From Rhizobiales bacterium PAR1 (GTDB taxonomy: Bacteria > Pseudomonadota > Alphaproteobacteria > Rhizobiales > Beijerinckiaceae): DNA of 64,000 nt. Positions 1-8,644 of this stretch are shown in pieces. The DNA lies in assembly GCA_002256205.1 (NCBI GenBank), contig NKIW01000003.1, positions 434,001-498,000 on the forward strand, in the 5' to 3' direction. Within the stretch, counting starts at the first letter, position 1; the number at the start of each line of letters is the position of its first letter. The notes beneath the pieces were generated by a model, which saw nothing but the letters and a program-made list of their open reading frames with translations, had not been told where the DNA came from and made no database searches. The position numbers and the translations under genes were made by a program.

Positions 1-170
1 GTTGGCAAAGCGCGTGGCATCGGGCTGATCATTCGCCCGATCTATGATAGCATTGCCTTGCTCCACCGCTGATTATCACCGAGGCGGAAATCGACGGAAT
101 GTTCGACTGCTTCGAGCGTGCCCTCGATCAGGTCGAGCCCACCCTCAAGGCGTTGAGTGCCGCAAGCTAG
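1..170 (+). pseudogene. C-terminal end of a class III aminotransferase, frameshifted
   Basis: The first 60 bases in frame 1 read GLIIRPIYDSIAL, the usual run near the end of class III (omega) PLP-dependent aminotransferases. That frame then stops at 70-72. Frame 3 continues from about 60 with PPLIITEAEID and ends ...LKALSAAS at a TAG at 168-170, which is the normal family C-terminus. Joining the halves needs one extra base near 60-63, so one base appears to be missing, either by mutation or by sequencing error. The catalytic part lies outside the window, so the substrate cannot be told. Confidence 0.7.
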
Positions 171-173
171 CGG

Positions 174-1844
174 TCAGATCGCGACTTTCAGTGCCGGTTC
201 TTCATCAAGCACGTGGACCTTCGACGATCTGACCACCGGGCACGGTTTGCCAAAGAGGTAGCCCTGAATATGGGTGCAGCCGGCAGCTTGAAGCAGCCTG
301 AACTGTTCTTCGGTTTCAACGCCTTCCGCAACTACCCGAATATCCAGCGCGCGGCCGATATTGCTGATCGCCGCGACCAGCGCCATGCCCACGGGATCCC
401 TGGCGATGTTGGTGATGTAGCTCCGGTCGATCTTTATCGCATCAAACCGCAGGCGGCGGAGATAATCGAGGCTGGTCGCGCCTGAGCCGAAATCGTCGAT
501 GCTGATCCGAATTCCCGCCGCCATTAGCGCATCGAGATTGCGCATTTCCACGGCATCCGAGGTCATCCGTACGGTTTCGGTTACCTCAACGACGATGGAC
601 GCCGTGGAGGTTCCGAACTGAGCGAGAATAGCCAGAAAACGCGCTGAGAATTCGGGCCGCCGCAACTGCACCAACGAGACATTCACACTTACGCTCTTGG
701 CCTTCAGATCTGCCAGATCCTGACAAACGCGCGCGAGGACCCAATCTCCGAGGCTGTCGATCAGGGTCGAGCGTTCTGCAATCGGGATGAAATGCGCCGG
801 GGAGATGAAGCCGCGATAGGGGTGCTGCCAGCGCAGAAGCGCTTCGTAATAGCCGACATCCCGGCCGTGGATATCGACGATCGGCTGGTAATGCACATCC
901 AGCTGATTGAGGATCAGTGCGCCGCGCAATTCCCGCTGAATGAAGCGACGATAGCTTTCATCGGCCGACATTTCCTTGTCAAAACCTACTACTTTGCCGC
1001 GCCCGGACCCCTTGCCGACGTAAAGGGCGAGATCGGCGTTGGCGAGCAGGTTTTCGAGGCAATCACCGTCGATAGGCGCAAGCGCACACCCCAAGGTCGC
1101 CGAGAGCTGAAGGTAGAGCCCATGGATATCCACCGGCTCGTTCAACTGCGCCAGCATCTTCTGGGCGAGGGCTTCAAGCGCCTCCTTCGAGTCGATATCG
1201 AGAACCAGCACGGCAAACTCATCCCCGCCAAGCCGACCGATCAGCGCTTCAGGTGCAATCGCGCGCAGGACACGCACCATGTGGGCGAGCGCGACATCGC
1301 CGGCCTTGTGGCCGTAATTGTCGTTGATGACCTTGAGGTTATCCATGTCGATGTGGATGTAGCCGACCGCACATTTTGAGCTTTCTGCGATGGCCATTTT
1401 CATTCGATTGAGAAAGGGTGCGCGTGCCATTGCGCCAGTAAGGGCATCGGTATGTACCTCGCGCATTCGCTCCTGTTGCGTCTTGGTCAGGTGACGAAGG
1501 CTGGAGCGGAACCAGAAGTAGGTGGCACCGACAATCGCCAGAAGTCCAATCAGAAGCGTCAGCAATAGCCCGCCGGATATGGCATGGAGAGCAGAGCCTG
1601 CTGGCGCATGATCCCTCACAAGCGCCGACCCAATCGCCGCAACTACACCGATCCCCGCAACGCCCAACAGGCGCCGATAGTGCAGGAACGAACTCGTAAT
1701 ATCTCGTTCAGCCAGCATGCTTGCAATTCCCAGTGCTGTGTCTCGCGCCACATCATTCTGAACCTGCGCGTCGAATGGGAGGAGCCTCGCACGAAAAGCG
1801 TAAACAGCTAATGCATTGAATTTATTGATAAGTCGGCCAAGCAA
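174..1844 (-). CDS. GGDEF-EAL cyclic-di-GMP turnover protein, membrane bound
   Basis: This 556-residue protein has two likely membrane segments (about 59-76 and 89-111), then a diguanylate cyclase domain with an intact GGDEF at 206-210 and an EAL phosphodiesterase domain with EALLRW from 334, DDFGSG from 450 and the late motif AEGVET. The active-site motifs of both domains look intact, so it could make or break c-di-GMP; which activity dominates cannot be read from sequence. The RxxD inhibitory site expected just before GGDEF is absent (sequence APEALIGRL), suggesting no product inhibition of the cyclase. No recognisable sensor domain precedes the membrane segments beyond a short N-terminal stretch. 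It stands alone, convergent with the aminotransferase remnant. Confidence 0.93.
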   Translation of the reverse strand: MLGRLINKFNALAVYAFRARLLPFDAQVQNDVARDTALGIASMLAERDITSSFLHYRRLLGVAGIGVVAAIGSALVRDHAPAGSALHAISGGLLLTLLIGLLAIVGATYFWFRSSLRHLTKTQQERMREVHTDALTGAMARAPFLNRMKMAIAESSKCAVGYIHIDMDNLKVINDNYGHKAGDVALAHMVRVLRAIAPEALIGRLGGDEFAVLVLDIDSKEALEALAQKMLAQLNEPVDIHGLYLQLSATLGCALAPIDGDCLENLLANADLALYVGKGSGRGKVVGFDKEMSADESYRRFIQRELRGALILNQLDVHYQPIVDIHGRDVGYYEALLRWQHPYRGFISPAHFIPIAERSTLIDSLGDWVLARVCQDLADLKAKSVSVNVSLVQLRRPEFSARFLAILAQFGTSTASIVVEVTETVRMTSDAVEMRNLDALMAAGIRISIDDFGSGATSLDYLRRLRFDAIKIDRSYITNIARDPVGMALVAAISNIGRALDIRVVAEGVETEEQFRLLQAAGCTHIQGYLFGKPCPVVRSSKVHVLDEEPALKVAI

Positions 1845-2096
1845 TTTGCTTAGTTAGAATTTTATAAAAATGAGCGCTCACTGAATGAATGTCGGCTTTT
1901 GGTGTGCCTGAATCGAGCCCTGAGCGTCCACAATGGGGCGCAAAGCTGCCGATCGAGGGCAGGATGAGGGCGAATCCGCAGCGTCAGGAACACCAAGACG
2001 ACGGACGGCATACCGAACCAACTTTCGGAGTGCATGCAAAAGCCGGAACTATATAGTCTCTGCATTCATGCACCATTGAACGTGGGGAGGAATGCC

Positions 2097-2744
2097 GTGA
2101 GAATTCCCGTAAGTGCCATATTCTCGATCGTCCTTGGCGCGATTCCCCTTTCTGCCGCGGCCCAATCGCTCGGTCAGCAGGTGACGTTCGGTCCGGGCAA
2201 AACTTCCAAAGAAATTCGGGGGACGGTCCGCGGAAATGGTGATGCGACCTATCGGCTTCGGGTCGGATCAGGACAAGTCATGCAGGTCCTGTTCTCACCG
2301 TCGAACCGCTCCTGCTACTTCAATGCATTCGCGCCGGGGCAGGAAGAGGCAGCGCACATTGGCTCGACCTCAGGCAATGAGTTTGGCCAAAGCCCTGCCG
2401 TTGCCGGCGAGTATCGCTTCCAGATCTATTTGATGCGCAACGCTGCCCGACGAAACGAAACCTGCCGTTACCGGATCTCGTTCGAGGTCACAGGAGCGGC
2501 CGGAGGCGTCAGTGCTGGCAGTTCCGATCGCCAGATGCGGGATCATTGCCAGGCGCGCGTCTCCACAATGTATGCCGTGCGCGGCTCGCGTATCCGCATG
2601 GGAGCAATCCGGTCGGCATCGGATGGCACGCAGATCGATGGAACCGTGAACAAGGGGGCGGAAGGCATCAAGAAATTTCGCTGCCTCTTCTCACCGGCGC
2701 GCGAGTTGCGCGATGTCATGGCGATGACCCCGGATGGCGCTTGA
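2097..2744 (+). CDS. secreted protein of unknown function
   Basis: The frame is open from 2034, but a GTG at 2097 preceded by GGGGAGG (2084-2090) is the better start, because the product then begins with a typical signal peptide (RIPVSAIFSIVLGAIPLSAAAQ-like) cleaved after AAAQ. The mature part is about 190 residues and appears beta-rich. It has paired cysteines (NRSCYF, ETCRY) and a second half (DHCQARVSTMYAV) that could be a small periplasmic domain. I do not recognise a named family. It precedes a hydrolase gene by about 120 bases and may or may not be co-transcribed. Confidence 0.7.
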   Translation: MRIPVSAIFSIVLGAIPLSAAAQSLGQQVTFGPGKTSKEIRGTVRGNGDATYRLRVGSGQVMQVLFSPSNRSCYFNAFAPGQEEAAHIGSTSGNEFGQSPAVAGEYRFQIYLMRNAARRNETCRYRISFEVTGAAGGVSAGSSDRQMRDHCQARVSTMYAVRGSRIRMGAIRSASDGTQIDGTVNKGAEGIKKFRCLFSPARELRDVMAMTPDGA

Positions 2745-2863
2745 TCACTTTGGAGCCGCGTTTATGCAATGATCGCTCCAGTTGCCGTTTCGCTTGTCAA
2801 GCTGCTGTTCTGGTGGGAAGTTAAGGACATCGATGTCGGCCCGAACAGATGGTGGAGATATCA

Positions 2864-4816
2864 ATGGACCACGCTCAGATTTTGGCTCTCATCGCCTCAC
2901 TTTCTGTCACCCCGTCGCCGGATCCATTCGCCGCTTTGCGCGCAGCGAGCCAACAGCAGAACGCGATCATTGCTATTCAGGCCTGCCCGCGCCCACTGCC
3001 ATCGACCGATATCGAGGGCATGACGATCCTTTGCGGTGCGGTGCAGGTACCAGAAGAGCGCAATAAGGTGGGCGGCAAGACGCTCCCGCTGAATTTTGCG
3101 ATCCTGCGGGCGACTTCGCGTTATCCCGAAGCCGATCCGGTCGTCTATCTTGAAGGCGGGCCGGGGGGCAGCGCGATGACGATGCTTCCCTTGCTTGATC
3201 GGCTCTTCAAGCCTTGGCGGGACCGGCGTGATGTTGTGATCTACGACCAGCGCTCGGCGGGAATTTCCGGCGCCTCTGTCAATTGCAATCAGGCACTCTC
3301 GGAAAACGTGGTCGATCTCGTCAAAGCCGGAAAGGCCATTCCATCGGCCGAGCGGATGAAGCTTTGCGTGGATGAACTCACACGGCAGGGCGTACCGCTC
3401 GCAGCCTACAACACCACCCAGAACGCGCTCGACCTCCCGCTGATTGTCTCCGCGCTGGGCTACAAGGACTACAACATCTACGGGATCTCCTACGGCACGA
3501 AACTCGCGCTGGAAGTGATGCGCGTCGCCCCGCAGAATGTCCGGTCGGTTATTATCGATGGCGTCGCCCCTTCCTGGGTGAACCTTTACAATTCCTTCGC
3601 GATGAAGACGGACGAAGCCATCCAGTATGTCGTGGACCAATGCGTAGCGGACAAGGCCTGCAACGAGGCCTACCCGGAACTCGGCCGGATCTTCTCGGAA
3701 GCGATCGAAAAAGCCGTGAAGGGCGAGATTACTTTTCAGGGGCAAAAGCTACCGGTCGAGATCGCGCTGATGCCGGTGATGTCACGCAACGGCAAATATG
3801 ATTCAGCCTCGATCACGCGGTTCGTCCCAGCCTATATCTATGAATTGTGGCGCGGCAAGGAGATGCCGACGGTCGAAAAGCTTGTGGGCATCAACTTTGA
3901 CATGCCTAAGCCAGGTGATACCGAGGTGATGGCGGCTTCGGCCAAACTAGAGCCGGCGCAGAAAGCGATCATCCAGCAGATGCTCGACAATGCCGCCATA
4001 GCCAATCGTGCTGCCAAGGGGACCGCTCGGGCGCTTGAGGGTCTGCGCGAAGCGAACGAAAGTGCGCGCGCCTTTGGGCCTCTGGCGCGGCTCTTCGATT
4101 CTGAACTTGCAGCGGCCATGAAGGAGAATTTGCGTGGCGATGCCGAAAAACTGAAGCGCGTCCTTGCCGATTACACTGCCCTGCAAACTGCAAGGCCTAG
4201 CCGCAAGCAACTGCAGGATTTCATCGAGGCACATTTCGCGGGCCCAACGAAGGAGCGCCTTTCCGCGCTGATCGCGGGGATGACGGAGCGCGAGATTGAA
4301 GGCTCCTTCGCCATCATCCGACGGGATACATACCGGGCGCTCAGTGACTTCCTCTCTGGCCTCTATCTGGATGTTTATGCCTGCCAAGAGGATATCCCTT
4401 TCAATAGCTACGAAGGCTACAAGGCACTGACCGCAAAGCTGAAATATCCGCATCTGGATAAGATTGCGGATGGGACGGCGAAAGCCTTTTTCGATGGGTG
4501 CAGTGCCATCAGGCCGCAGCCACGAGAGAATTGGCATGTACCGGTGCAGAGCAACATCCCGACGCTTTCCTTCGGCAGCACCTTTGATGTGCAAACCCCC
4601 GCAAGCTGGGCAAAGATCGCCATTGAGAAGATGACAAATGCGCAGGTCTTCCTCATTCCCGAGGCCGGGCATGGTGCAGTGGCCTACCAGCCCTGCGTGG
4701 CGGAGATGGGCGTAGCCTTTATCGACAACCCCAAGCGTCGCTTCGACAATTCCTGCGCCCAGAGCATCAAGGTCGATTGGCACATCGCGCCTTGGGTAGC
4801 GGGACAAAAGAAGTGA
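2864..4816 (+). CDS. alpha/beta hydrolase with TAP-like C-terminal domain
   Basis: This is a roughly 650-residue serine hydrolase of the tripeptidyl-aminopeptidase/proline iminopeptidase type. It shows the oxyanion-hole run LEGGPGGSA, the nucleophile elbow GISYG (Ser about 209), and near the C-terminus SFGSTFDVQTP followed by PEAGHGAVAYQPC, which supplies the catalytic Asp and His and is typical of the TAP-like domain. An upstream in-frame ATG exists at 2849, but GGTGGAG at 2851-2857 favours the ATG at 2864. A long helical insert between elbow and C-terminal domain makes it larger than most relatives. Likely substrates are N-terminal peptides or esters, acting at or outside the inner membrane; the export signal is weak. 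Confidence 0.85.
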   Translation: MDHAQILALIASLSVTPSPDPFAALRAASQQQNAIIAIQACPRPLPSTDIEGMTILCGAVQVPEERNKVGGKTLPLNFAILRATSRYPEADPVVYLEGGPGGSAMTMLPLLDRLFKPWRDRRDVVIYDQRSAGISGASVNCNQALSENVVDLVKAGKAIPSAERMKLCVDELTRQGVPLAAYNTTQNALDLPLIVSALGYKDYNIYGISYGTKLALEVMRVAPQNVRSVIIDGVAPSWVNLYNSFAMKTDEAIQYVVDQCVADKACNEAYPELGRIFSEAIEKAVKGEITFQGQKLPVEIALMPVMSRNGKYDSASITRFVPAYIYELWRGKEMPTVEKLVGINFDMPKPGDTEVMAASAKLEPAQKAIIQQMLDNAAIANRAAKGTARALEGLREANESARAFGPLARLFDSELAAAMKENLRGDAEKLKRVLADYTALQTARPSRKQLQDFIEAHFAGPTKERLSALIAGMTEREIEGSFAIIRRDTYRALSDFLSGLYLDVYACQEDIPFNSYEGYKALTAKLKYPHLDKIADGTAKAFFDGCSAIRPQPRENWHVPVQSNIPTLSFGSTFDVQTPASWAKIAIEKMTNAQVFLIPEAGHGAVAYQPCVAEMGVAFIDNPKRRFDNSCAQSIKVDWHIAPWVAGQKK

Positions 4817-4931
4817 CGACGCGGTTTGACAATTTCTGGTACGCGTGATCGTCTAAGGGGCACAAGGGCGGTGATTTTAACGGGTTGTCACGCACGCGGC
4901 TGGGTTTGAGTTTCTTCTGGTTGGGAGCGTC

Positions 4932-5417
4932 ATGAAACTTCGGCTTGTTGCTTTGGGTTTCACCCTCGTGTTCGCTCTTTCCGGTTGTGCTGCCTTGCCG
5001 GAAGCACCCGGAGAGGTCCCCAGCGGTGCTCAGATAGCCTCGACACTCACCGAGCGCCCGACGGAACTGACGCGTGAGATGCTCATCGGTCGCTGGGGTA
5101 TCGCCTCCTTCCGCGAAGAAAAGGATCGCGGACGAGTAGCCGCCCAGGCGCGATCCTTCTGCGGACGTCAGCCTTACGTGATTACCGCTGGGCCTCGGAA
5201 TGGCGTGATGATGCACGCGGCCGATGATGCCAAACTCTACGAACTGCGCCTCAAGGGCGGTTCGGATGGAAAGACCTATCTTGGCTTCGAAGCACCGCCC
5301 GGGGACTGGCAGGATCGCGTCATTCTCTCGGCAAGCAACGACCAATGGGTAATGCGTTTCGTCGATCCAGAGATCCACAATCGCTACGGAACCTTCATTT
5401 ATGTGAGGTGCAAGTGA
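4932..5417 (+). CDS. small outer-membrane-type lipoprotein, unknown function
   Basis: The 161-residue product starts MKLRLVALGF and has a lipobox LSGC with the lipid-acceptor Cys at 19. The mature domain (TREMLIGRWGIASF ... GTFIYVRCK) has two cysteines that could pair. A GGGAG ribosome site sits about six bases before the ATG. The stop TGA overlaps the ATG of the L,D-transpeptidase gene by one base (TGATG), so the two are probably translated together. Together with that neighbour it suggests a cell-envelope role. The exact function is not recognised. Confidence 0.8.
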   Translation: MKLRLVALGFTLVFALSGCAALPEAPGEVPSGAQIASTLTERPTELTREMLIGRWGIASFREEKDRGRVAAQARSFCGRQPYVITAGPRNGVMMHAADDAKLYELRLKGGSDGKTYLGFEAPPGDWQDRVILSASNDQWVMRFVDPEIHNRYGTFIYVRCK

Positions 5418-6016
5418 TGCGCGCGCTGCTTGTCTTGGCCGTTCTTGCTGGTCTCGCGGCCATACCGGTCGCTGCACAAGGGCGCACGCCGCTGCCGGAA
5501 ACTATGGATATCGGCGACGAGCCCGGCCGCGTTTCCACGCCCGAGACCGTCATCAAGGAGGGTCCTTACGCCCGTCAGATGGTGTTCTTCCGCTCGAACG
5601 ATCCACCCAAGACTGTCGTGATCAGCACCTCCGATCGCTTCCTTTATGTGGTGATGGGCAACAATCGCGCCTTGCGCTACGGCATCGGTGTCGGTCGCGA
5701 GGGTTTCCAGTGGGCAGGGCTCCAGAAAGTCACCCGCAAAGCGGAATGGCCGGATTGGACCCCGCCTCCGGAAATGATCCAGCGTCAGCCCTATTTGCCG
5801 CGCTTCATGGCAGGTGGCCCCGGCAACCCTATGGGCGCACGGGCGCTCTATCTCGGTTCCACCGTCTATCGCATTCACGGCACCAACCAGCCGGAAACGA
5901 TCGGTCAGGCGATTTCCTCCGGTTGTTTCCGCCTTGCCAACGGCGATGTGATTGACCTTTTCGAACGCGTGTCCGTGGGCGCGAAAGTCGTCATTCGGCA
6001 CGGGCCGCAGGTCTGA
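5417..6016 (+). CDS. L,D-transpeptidase (YkuD domain), periplasmic
   Basis: This 199-residue protein carries a signal peptide (LAVLAGLAAIPVAAQ) and a YkuD catalytic domain. The family signature is clear: His154 in YRIHGTNQPE and the nucleophile Cys170 in SSGCFRL, with Arg172. Such enzymes form 3-3 crosslinks in peptidoglycan or attach proteins to it. The open frame extends upstream to 5345, but the signal peptide and the overlap with the lipoprotein stop fix the start at 5417. It is translationally coupled to the lipoprotein upstream and followed after 10 bases by a binding-protein gene. Confidence 0.92.
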   Translation: MRALLVLAVLAGLAAIPVAAQGRTPLPETMDIGDEPGRVSTPETVIKEGPYARQMVFFRSNDPPKTVVISTSDRFLYVVMGNNRALRYGIGVGREGFQWAGLQKVTRKAEWPDWTPPPEMIQRQPYLPRFMAGGPGNPMGARALYLGSTVYRIHGTNQPETIGQAISSGCFRLANGDVIDLFERVSVGAKVVIRHGPQV

Positions 6017-6026
6017 GGAGGCCCCA

Positions 6027-7046
6027 ATGCCTTGGCGCACAAAGCTCGCAGCACTTTCACTGGCATTTCTCGGCTTGGCGCTGCCCGCGCAGGCCCAAAC
6101 CGCCACGCTGGAGCAGGTGCGTCAGCGCGGCAGCCTGCAATGCGGCGTGAGCACCGGCCTCTACGGATTCTCGTTCCAACAGGATGGAAAATGGGCAGGA
6201 TTCGATGTGGATTTCTGCCGTGCGTTGGCAGCGGCGGTGCTCGGCAGCCCCGATCGTGTCAACTTCGTGCCGCTTTCCGCGGCTGAACGCTTCGACGCGC
6301 TGAAAAGCGGGCGTATCGACATCCTTTCGCGCAATTCGACCTGGACCCTCCAGCGCGAGGCGGAACTCGGGTTGCTCTTCGCTGCGGTGCTCTTTCATGA
6401 TGGCCAGAGCTTCATGGTGCACCGGAGCCAGAACATTACCTCCGCGCTTGAACTCGTTGGTAAGAAGGTTTGCGTGCAGGCTGGTACCACCAGCCAGAAC
6501 ACCGCACGCGATTTCTTCGCTGCGAATGCAATGTCGGTCGAGATCAAAGTCTATCCCGATGCGCCTGCCACGCTTGCCGGGTTCGCGAAGAGCGAATGCG
6601 AGGCGATGACGACCGATAATTCCGGACTTTTCGCCGAGAGGTTAAAGCTCGAAAAACCAGGCGATGCTGTTATCCTGCCGGATATTATATCGAAAGAACC
6701 GCTGGGCCCTGTCACGCGCGCTGACGACCTGCGGTGGCACAATATCGTCAAATGGGTGGCTTTTGCGCTCATCAATGCAGAGGAACTGGGTATTTCCTCA
6801 AGAACGCTCGGTGATGCTATGAAGTCGAGCAAGCCGGATGTTATGCGCTTGCTCGGTGTGGAAGGCGGCCTAGGCAAGATGCTCGGCCTTTCGGATGACT
6901 GGGCGCGCCGTGCTATCGAGGCCGTTGGAAGTTATGCCGAATTCTACGAGCGCAATGTCGGCACGGGCTCAAAATTGGGAATTCCGCGCGGGCTGAACCA
7001 GCTTTGGAGCGAAGGGGGGATCCTTTACGCCCCCCCGGTGCGGTAG
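6027..7046 (+). CDS. general amino-acid ABC transporter binding protein, AapJ-like
   Basis: The 339-residue periplasmic binding protein has a signal peptide ending PAQAQ and the family run LEQVRQRGSLQCGVS, then GFSFQQDGKWAGFDVDFCRA and SRNSTWTLQRE. These are characteristic of AapJ/BztA general L-amino-acid binding proteins. A strong GAGGAGG precedes the ATG at 6027; the longer open frame from 5952 overlaps the transpeptidase and is not used. No aapQMP permease or ATPase genes follow. Instead an IS6 remnant begins about 90 bases downstream, so it is an orphan component that would have to borrow a permease encoded elsewhere, or whose partners were lost. Confidence 0.9.
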   Translation: MPWRTKLAALSLAFLGLALPAQAQTATLEQVRQRGSLQCGVSTGLYGFSFQQDGKWAGFDVDFCRALAAAVLGSPDRVNFVPLSAAERFDALKSGRIDILSRNSTWTLQREAELGLLFAAVLFHDGQSFMVHRSQNITSALELVGKKVCVQAGTTSQNTARDFFAANAMSVEIKVYPDAPATLAGFAKSECEAMTTDNSGLFAERLKLEKPGDAVILPDIISKEPLGPVTRADDLRWHNIVKWVAFALINAEELGISSRTLGDAMKSSKPDVMRLLGVEGGLGKMLGLSDDWARRAIEAVGSYAEFYERNVGTGSKLGIPRGLNQLWSEGGILYAPPVR

Positions 7047-7136
7047 CTTTATCAGGGCACGATTGCGAAGCCGTCACGATCGCCCGAGCCTCATTCCGGA
7101 AAGGTCTCACTTGGGTAAGCACGCGAGTTCCCGAAA

Positions 7137-7385
7137 GGTACTGTAAGAGCAAATCGGCTTGGGATCGGGCAGGGGGGCGGTACCCTCGGAGCCATGCCGA
7201 ACGCCCGCATTTTCTATTACTTCAAGACGAGCCCCGAGATCATCCGCCTCGCGGTGATGATGTACGTCCGATATCCGCTGTCGCTTCGGAATGTGGAGGA
7301 TCTGCTTCACGAGTGCGGTATTGATGTCACGCATGAGACGGTGCGGTTCTGGTGGAACCGGTTAGGGACGATTTTTGCGGCTGAT
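7137..7385 (+). mobile_element. IS6-type insertion sequence remnant, 5' part (copy a)
   Basis: The left end GGTACTGTAAGAGCAAATCGG resembles the terminal repeat seen at the other copies in this window (for example 30124 and 26568). An ATG at 7194 starts a transposase N-terminus with YVRYPLSLRNVEDLL and HETVRFWWNR, typical of IS6-family DDE transposases. The frame loses similarity after GTIFAAD and stops at 7421, well before the catalytic DDE residues. It is a dead fragment. Confidence 0.8.
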
Positions 7386-7565
7386 ACCGGCCAACCTGTA
7401 AATGGTGCCATCGACCCGTAAAAAACGCTTTCGATTTGGCTTCTTACTCGCGCTGCCAACTTGGCAGGAGCTGCGCGCACTATCGCTGTGGCGATGCCCG
7501 TGACGAGGAACGCGACCCCACCGGGCGTCGCCTCAAGACACCAGAGCGCGACGTTCGCGTCAAAT

Positions 7566-7681
7566 GGCACTGTCAGAGGAAAAACTCCCTCATAGTGTGG
7601 CAAAGCACTGGCAACCGGGCGGATAAAAATCTGTACCTCGCGCCCAGTGATCGGCAAGCACATCTTTATCTGACAGTGCTC
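7566..7681 (-). repeat. dispersed ~115-bp repeat with IS6-like inverted ends (copy 1)
   Basis: The left edge reads GGCACTGTCAGAGGAAAA and the right edge, read on the other strand, GAGCACTGTCAGATAAAG. They share the perfect 11-base inverted repeat GCACTGTCAGA. The first half also matches the left end of the IS6 remnants. The interior contains a run (ATTTTTATCCGCCCGG on the minus strand) shared with copies at 22996 and 59146. The size and the ends fit a miniature element moved by an IS6-type transposase. Confidence 0.65.
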
Positions 7682-7762
7682 ACAAATCTGTTGCGCAACT
7701 GGCTGTTGGGATAGGCAAAATTCGTATCTCTGCCCTTCGTATCCTTGCCCCAGGAACCGAAA

Positions 7763-7804
7763 GCTCGTCCTGCCCTGAGCAATAAGCACTTGGGGCGGAC
7801 GAGC
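7763..7804 (-). terminator. possible hairpin terminator after the tcu operon
   Basis: GCTCGTCC at 7763-7770 pairs with GGACGAGC at 7797-7804, with four more G-C pairs inside. It lies just past the stop of the ModA-like gene (minus strand). There is no clear T-run after it, so it may only be a transcript-end stabiliser. Confidence 0.4.
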
Positions 7805-7817
7805 CTTCTGGCAAATA

Positions 7818-8597
7818 TCAGGGCAGAATTGGATCAAGCCCGGTCTTCTTGATCACTGGTCTCGCTTCAGTCGAAGCCAGAAAATCGATCAACGCCTTGG
7901 CTGCCTCTGGCGCTTGCGTGCTGGAACTCACAGCTGCAGAGAAAACAGTAATCTTCTGAACCGCATCCGGGATCGGACCCACAAGATCGACGCCCGGCAC
8001 TGGCAGCAATTCGCTGATCTGCTGAAATCCGAGCTCTGCCTCTCCCTTGGCGACAATGCTCGCCACCGGATCAGCCGGAATCATCCGGGCCTTGCCCTTC
8101 ATTTGAGCTTCAATTCCAAGGGTCTTGAAAAGCTGCGTCTCGACATAAACACCGCTTGCGCTGTCGGAATAGGCGATAGATTTCGCAGCAAGAAGCGCAT
8201 TGCGCAAAGCATCCGGCGTGCTGATATTCGGCTTTGGTGCACCAGCCTTGACGGCCACGCCAATCGGCGAGCGGACGATATCAACGCGCGAAGCCTGCGT
8301 GGCCTTACCCTGCTGAATGAGGCCCGTCAGTGCTTCCCCGACCATAACCAGCACATCAACCGGTTCGCCACGCGCAAGCCGAACCGGAATAGCGTTTTCG
8401 GTATGGCCCATCGAGGGGCCATAGGCGGTCAGAACCTTGTGCCCGGTGCGCTTTTCGAATTCGGGCACAAGCTGCTTGTACGCAGCTGACAGGCCACCCG
8501 AAATCATCACGCGCACCTCGGCGGCGATCGCTCCGCCCTGCGCGATGAGCATGCTGCCTGTGAGGATTGCAGCGGAGACTATTGATTTGAATTTCAT
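7818..8597 (-). CDS. periplasmic substrate-binding protein, ModA/type II fold
   Basis: The 259-residue protein has a signal peptide ending GGAIAAE and the ModA-like layout: GGLSAAYKQLVPEFEKR, then DVLVMVGEAL, SPIGVAVKAG, IAYSDSASGVY and GEAELGFQQ. The frame is open to 8984, but AGGAGGAAA just before the ATG at 8597 sets the start. It is the last gene of the tcuC-tcuA-tcuB run, 47 bases after tcuB. No ABC permease or ATPase is nearby. This suggests it binds an organic acid and works in sensing or ligand delivery rather than molybdate import; that role is inference. Confidence 0.85.
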   Translation of the reverse strand: MKFKSIVSAAILTGSMLIAQGGAIAAEVRVMISGGLSAAYKQLVPEFEKRTGHKVLTAYGPSMGHTENAIPVRLARGEPVDVLVMVGEALTGLIQQGKATQASRVDIVRSPIGVAVKAGAPKPNISTPDALRNALLAAKSIAYSDSASGVYVETQLFKTLGIEAQMKGKARMIPADPVASIVAKGEAELGFQQISELLPVPGVDLVGPIPDAVQKITVFSAAVSSSTQAPEAAKALIDFLASTEARPVIKKTGLDPILP

Positions 8598-8644
8598 GGG
8601 TTTCCTCCTGATTTTTGTTTTTTGATTGTCGATTGAGGGGCCGC

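Noticed and set aside
1862-2065. 67-residue minus-strand frame
   Set aside because: No ribosome site, no family match, and it overlaps the probable leader of the 2097 gene.
4826-4860. TTGACA at 4826 as promoter of the lipoprotein gene
   Set aside because: No acceptable -10 lies 16-18 bases on.
7307-7837. Minus-strand open frame (176 residues) over the small repeat
   Set aside because: It crosses repeat, IS remnant and hairpin. A short stretch is shared with the other repeat copies, but no start site or conserved protein is evident.
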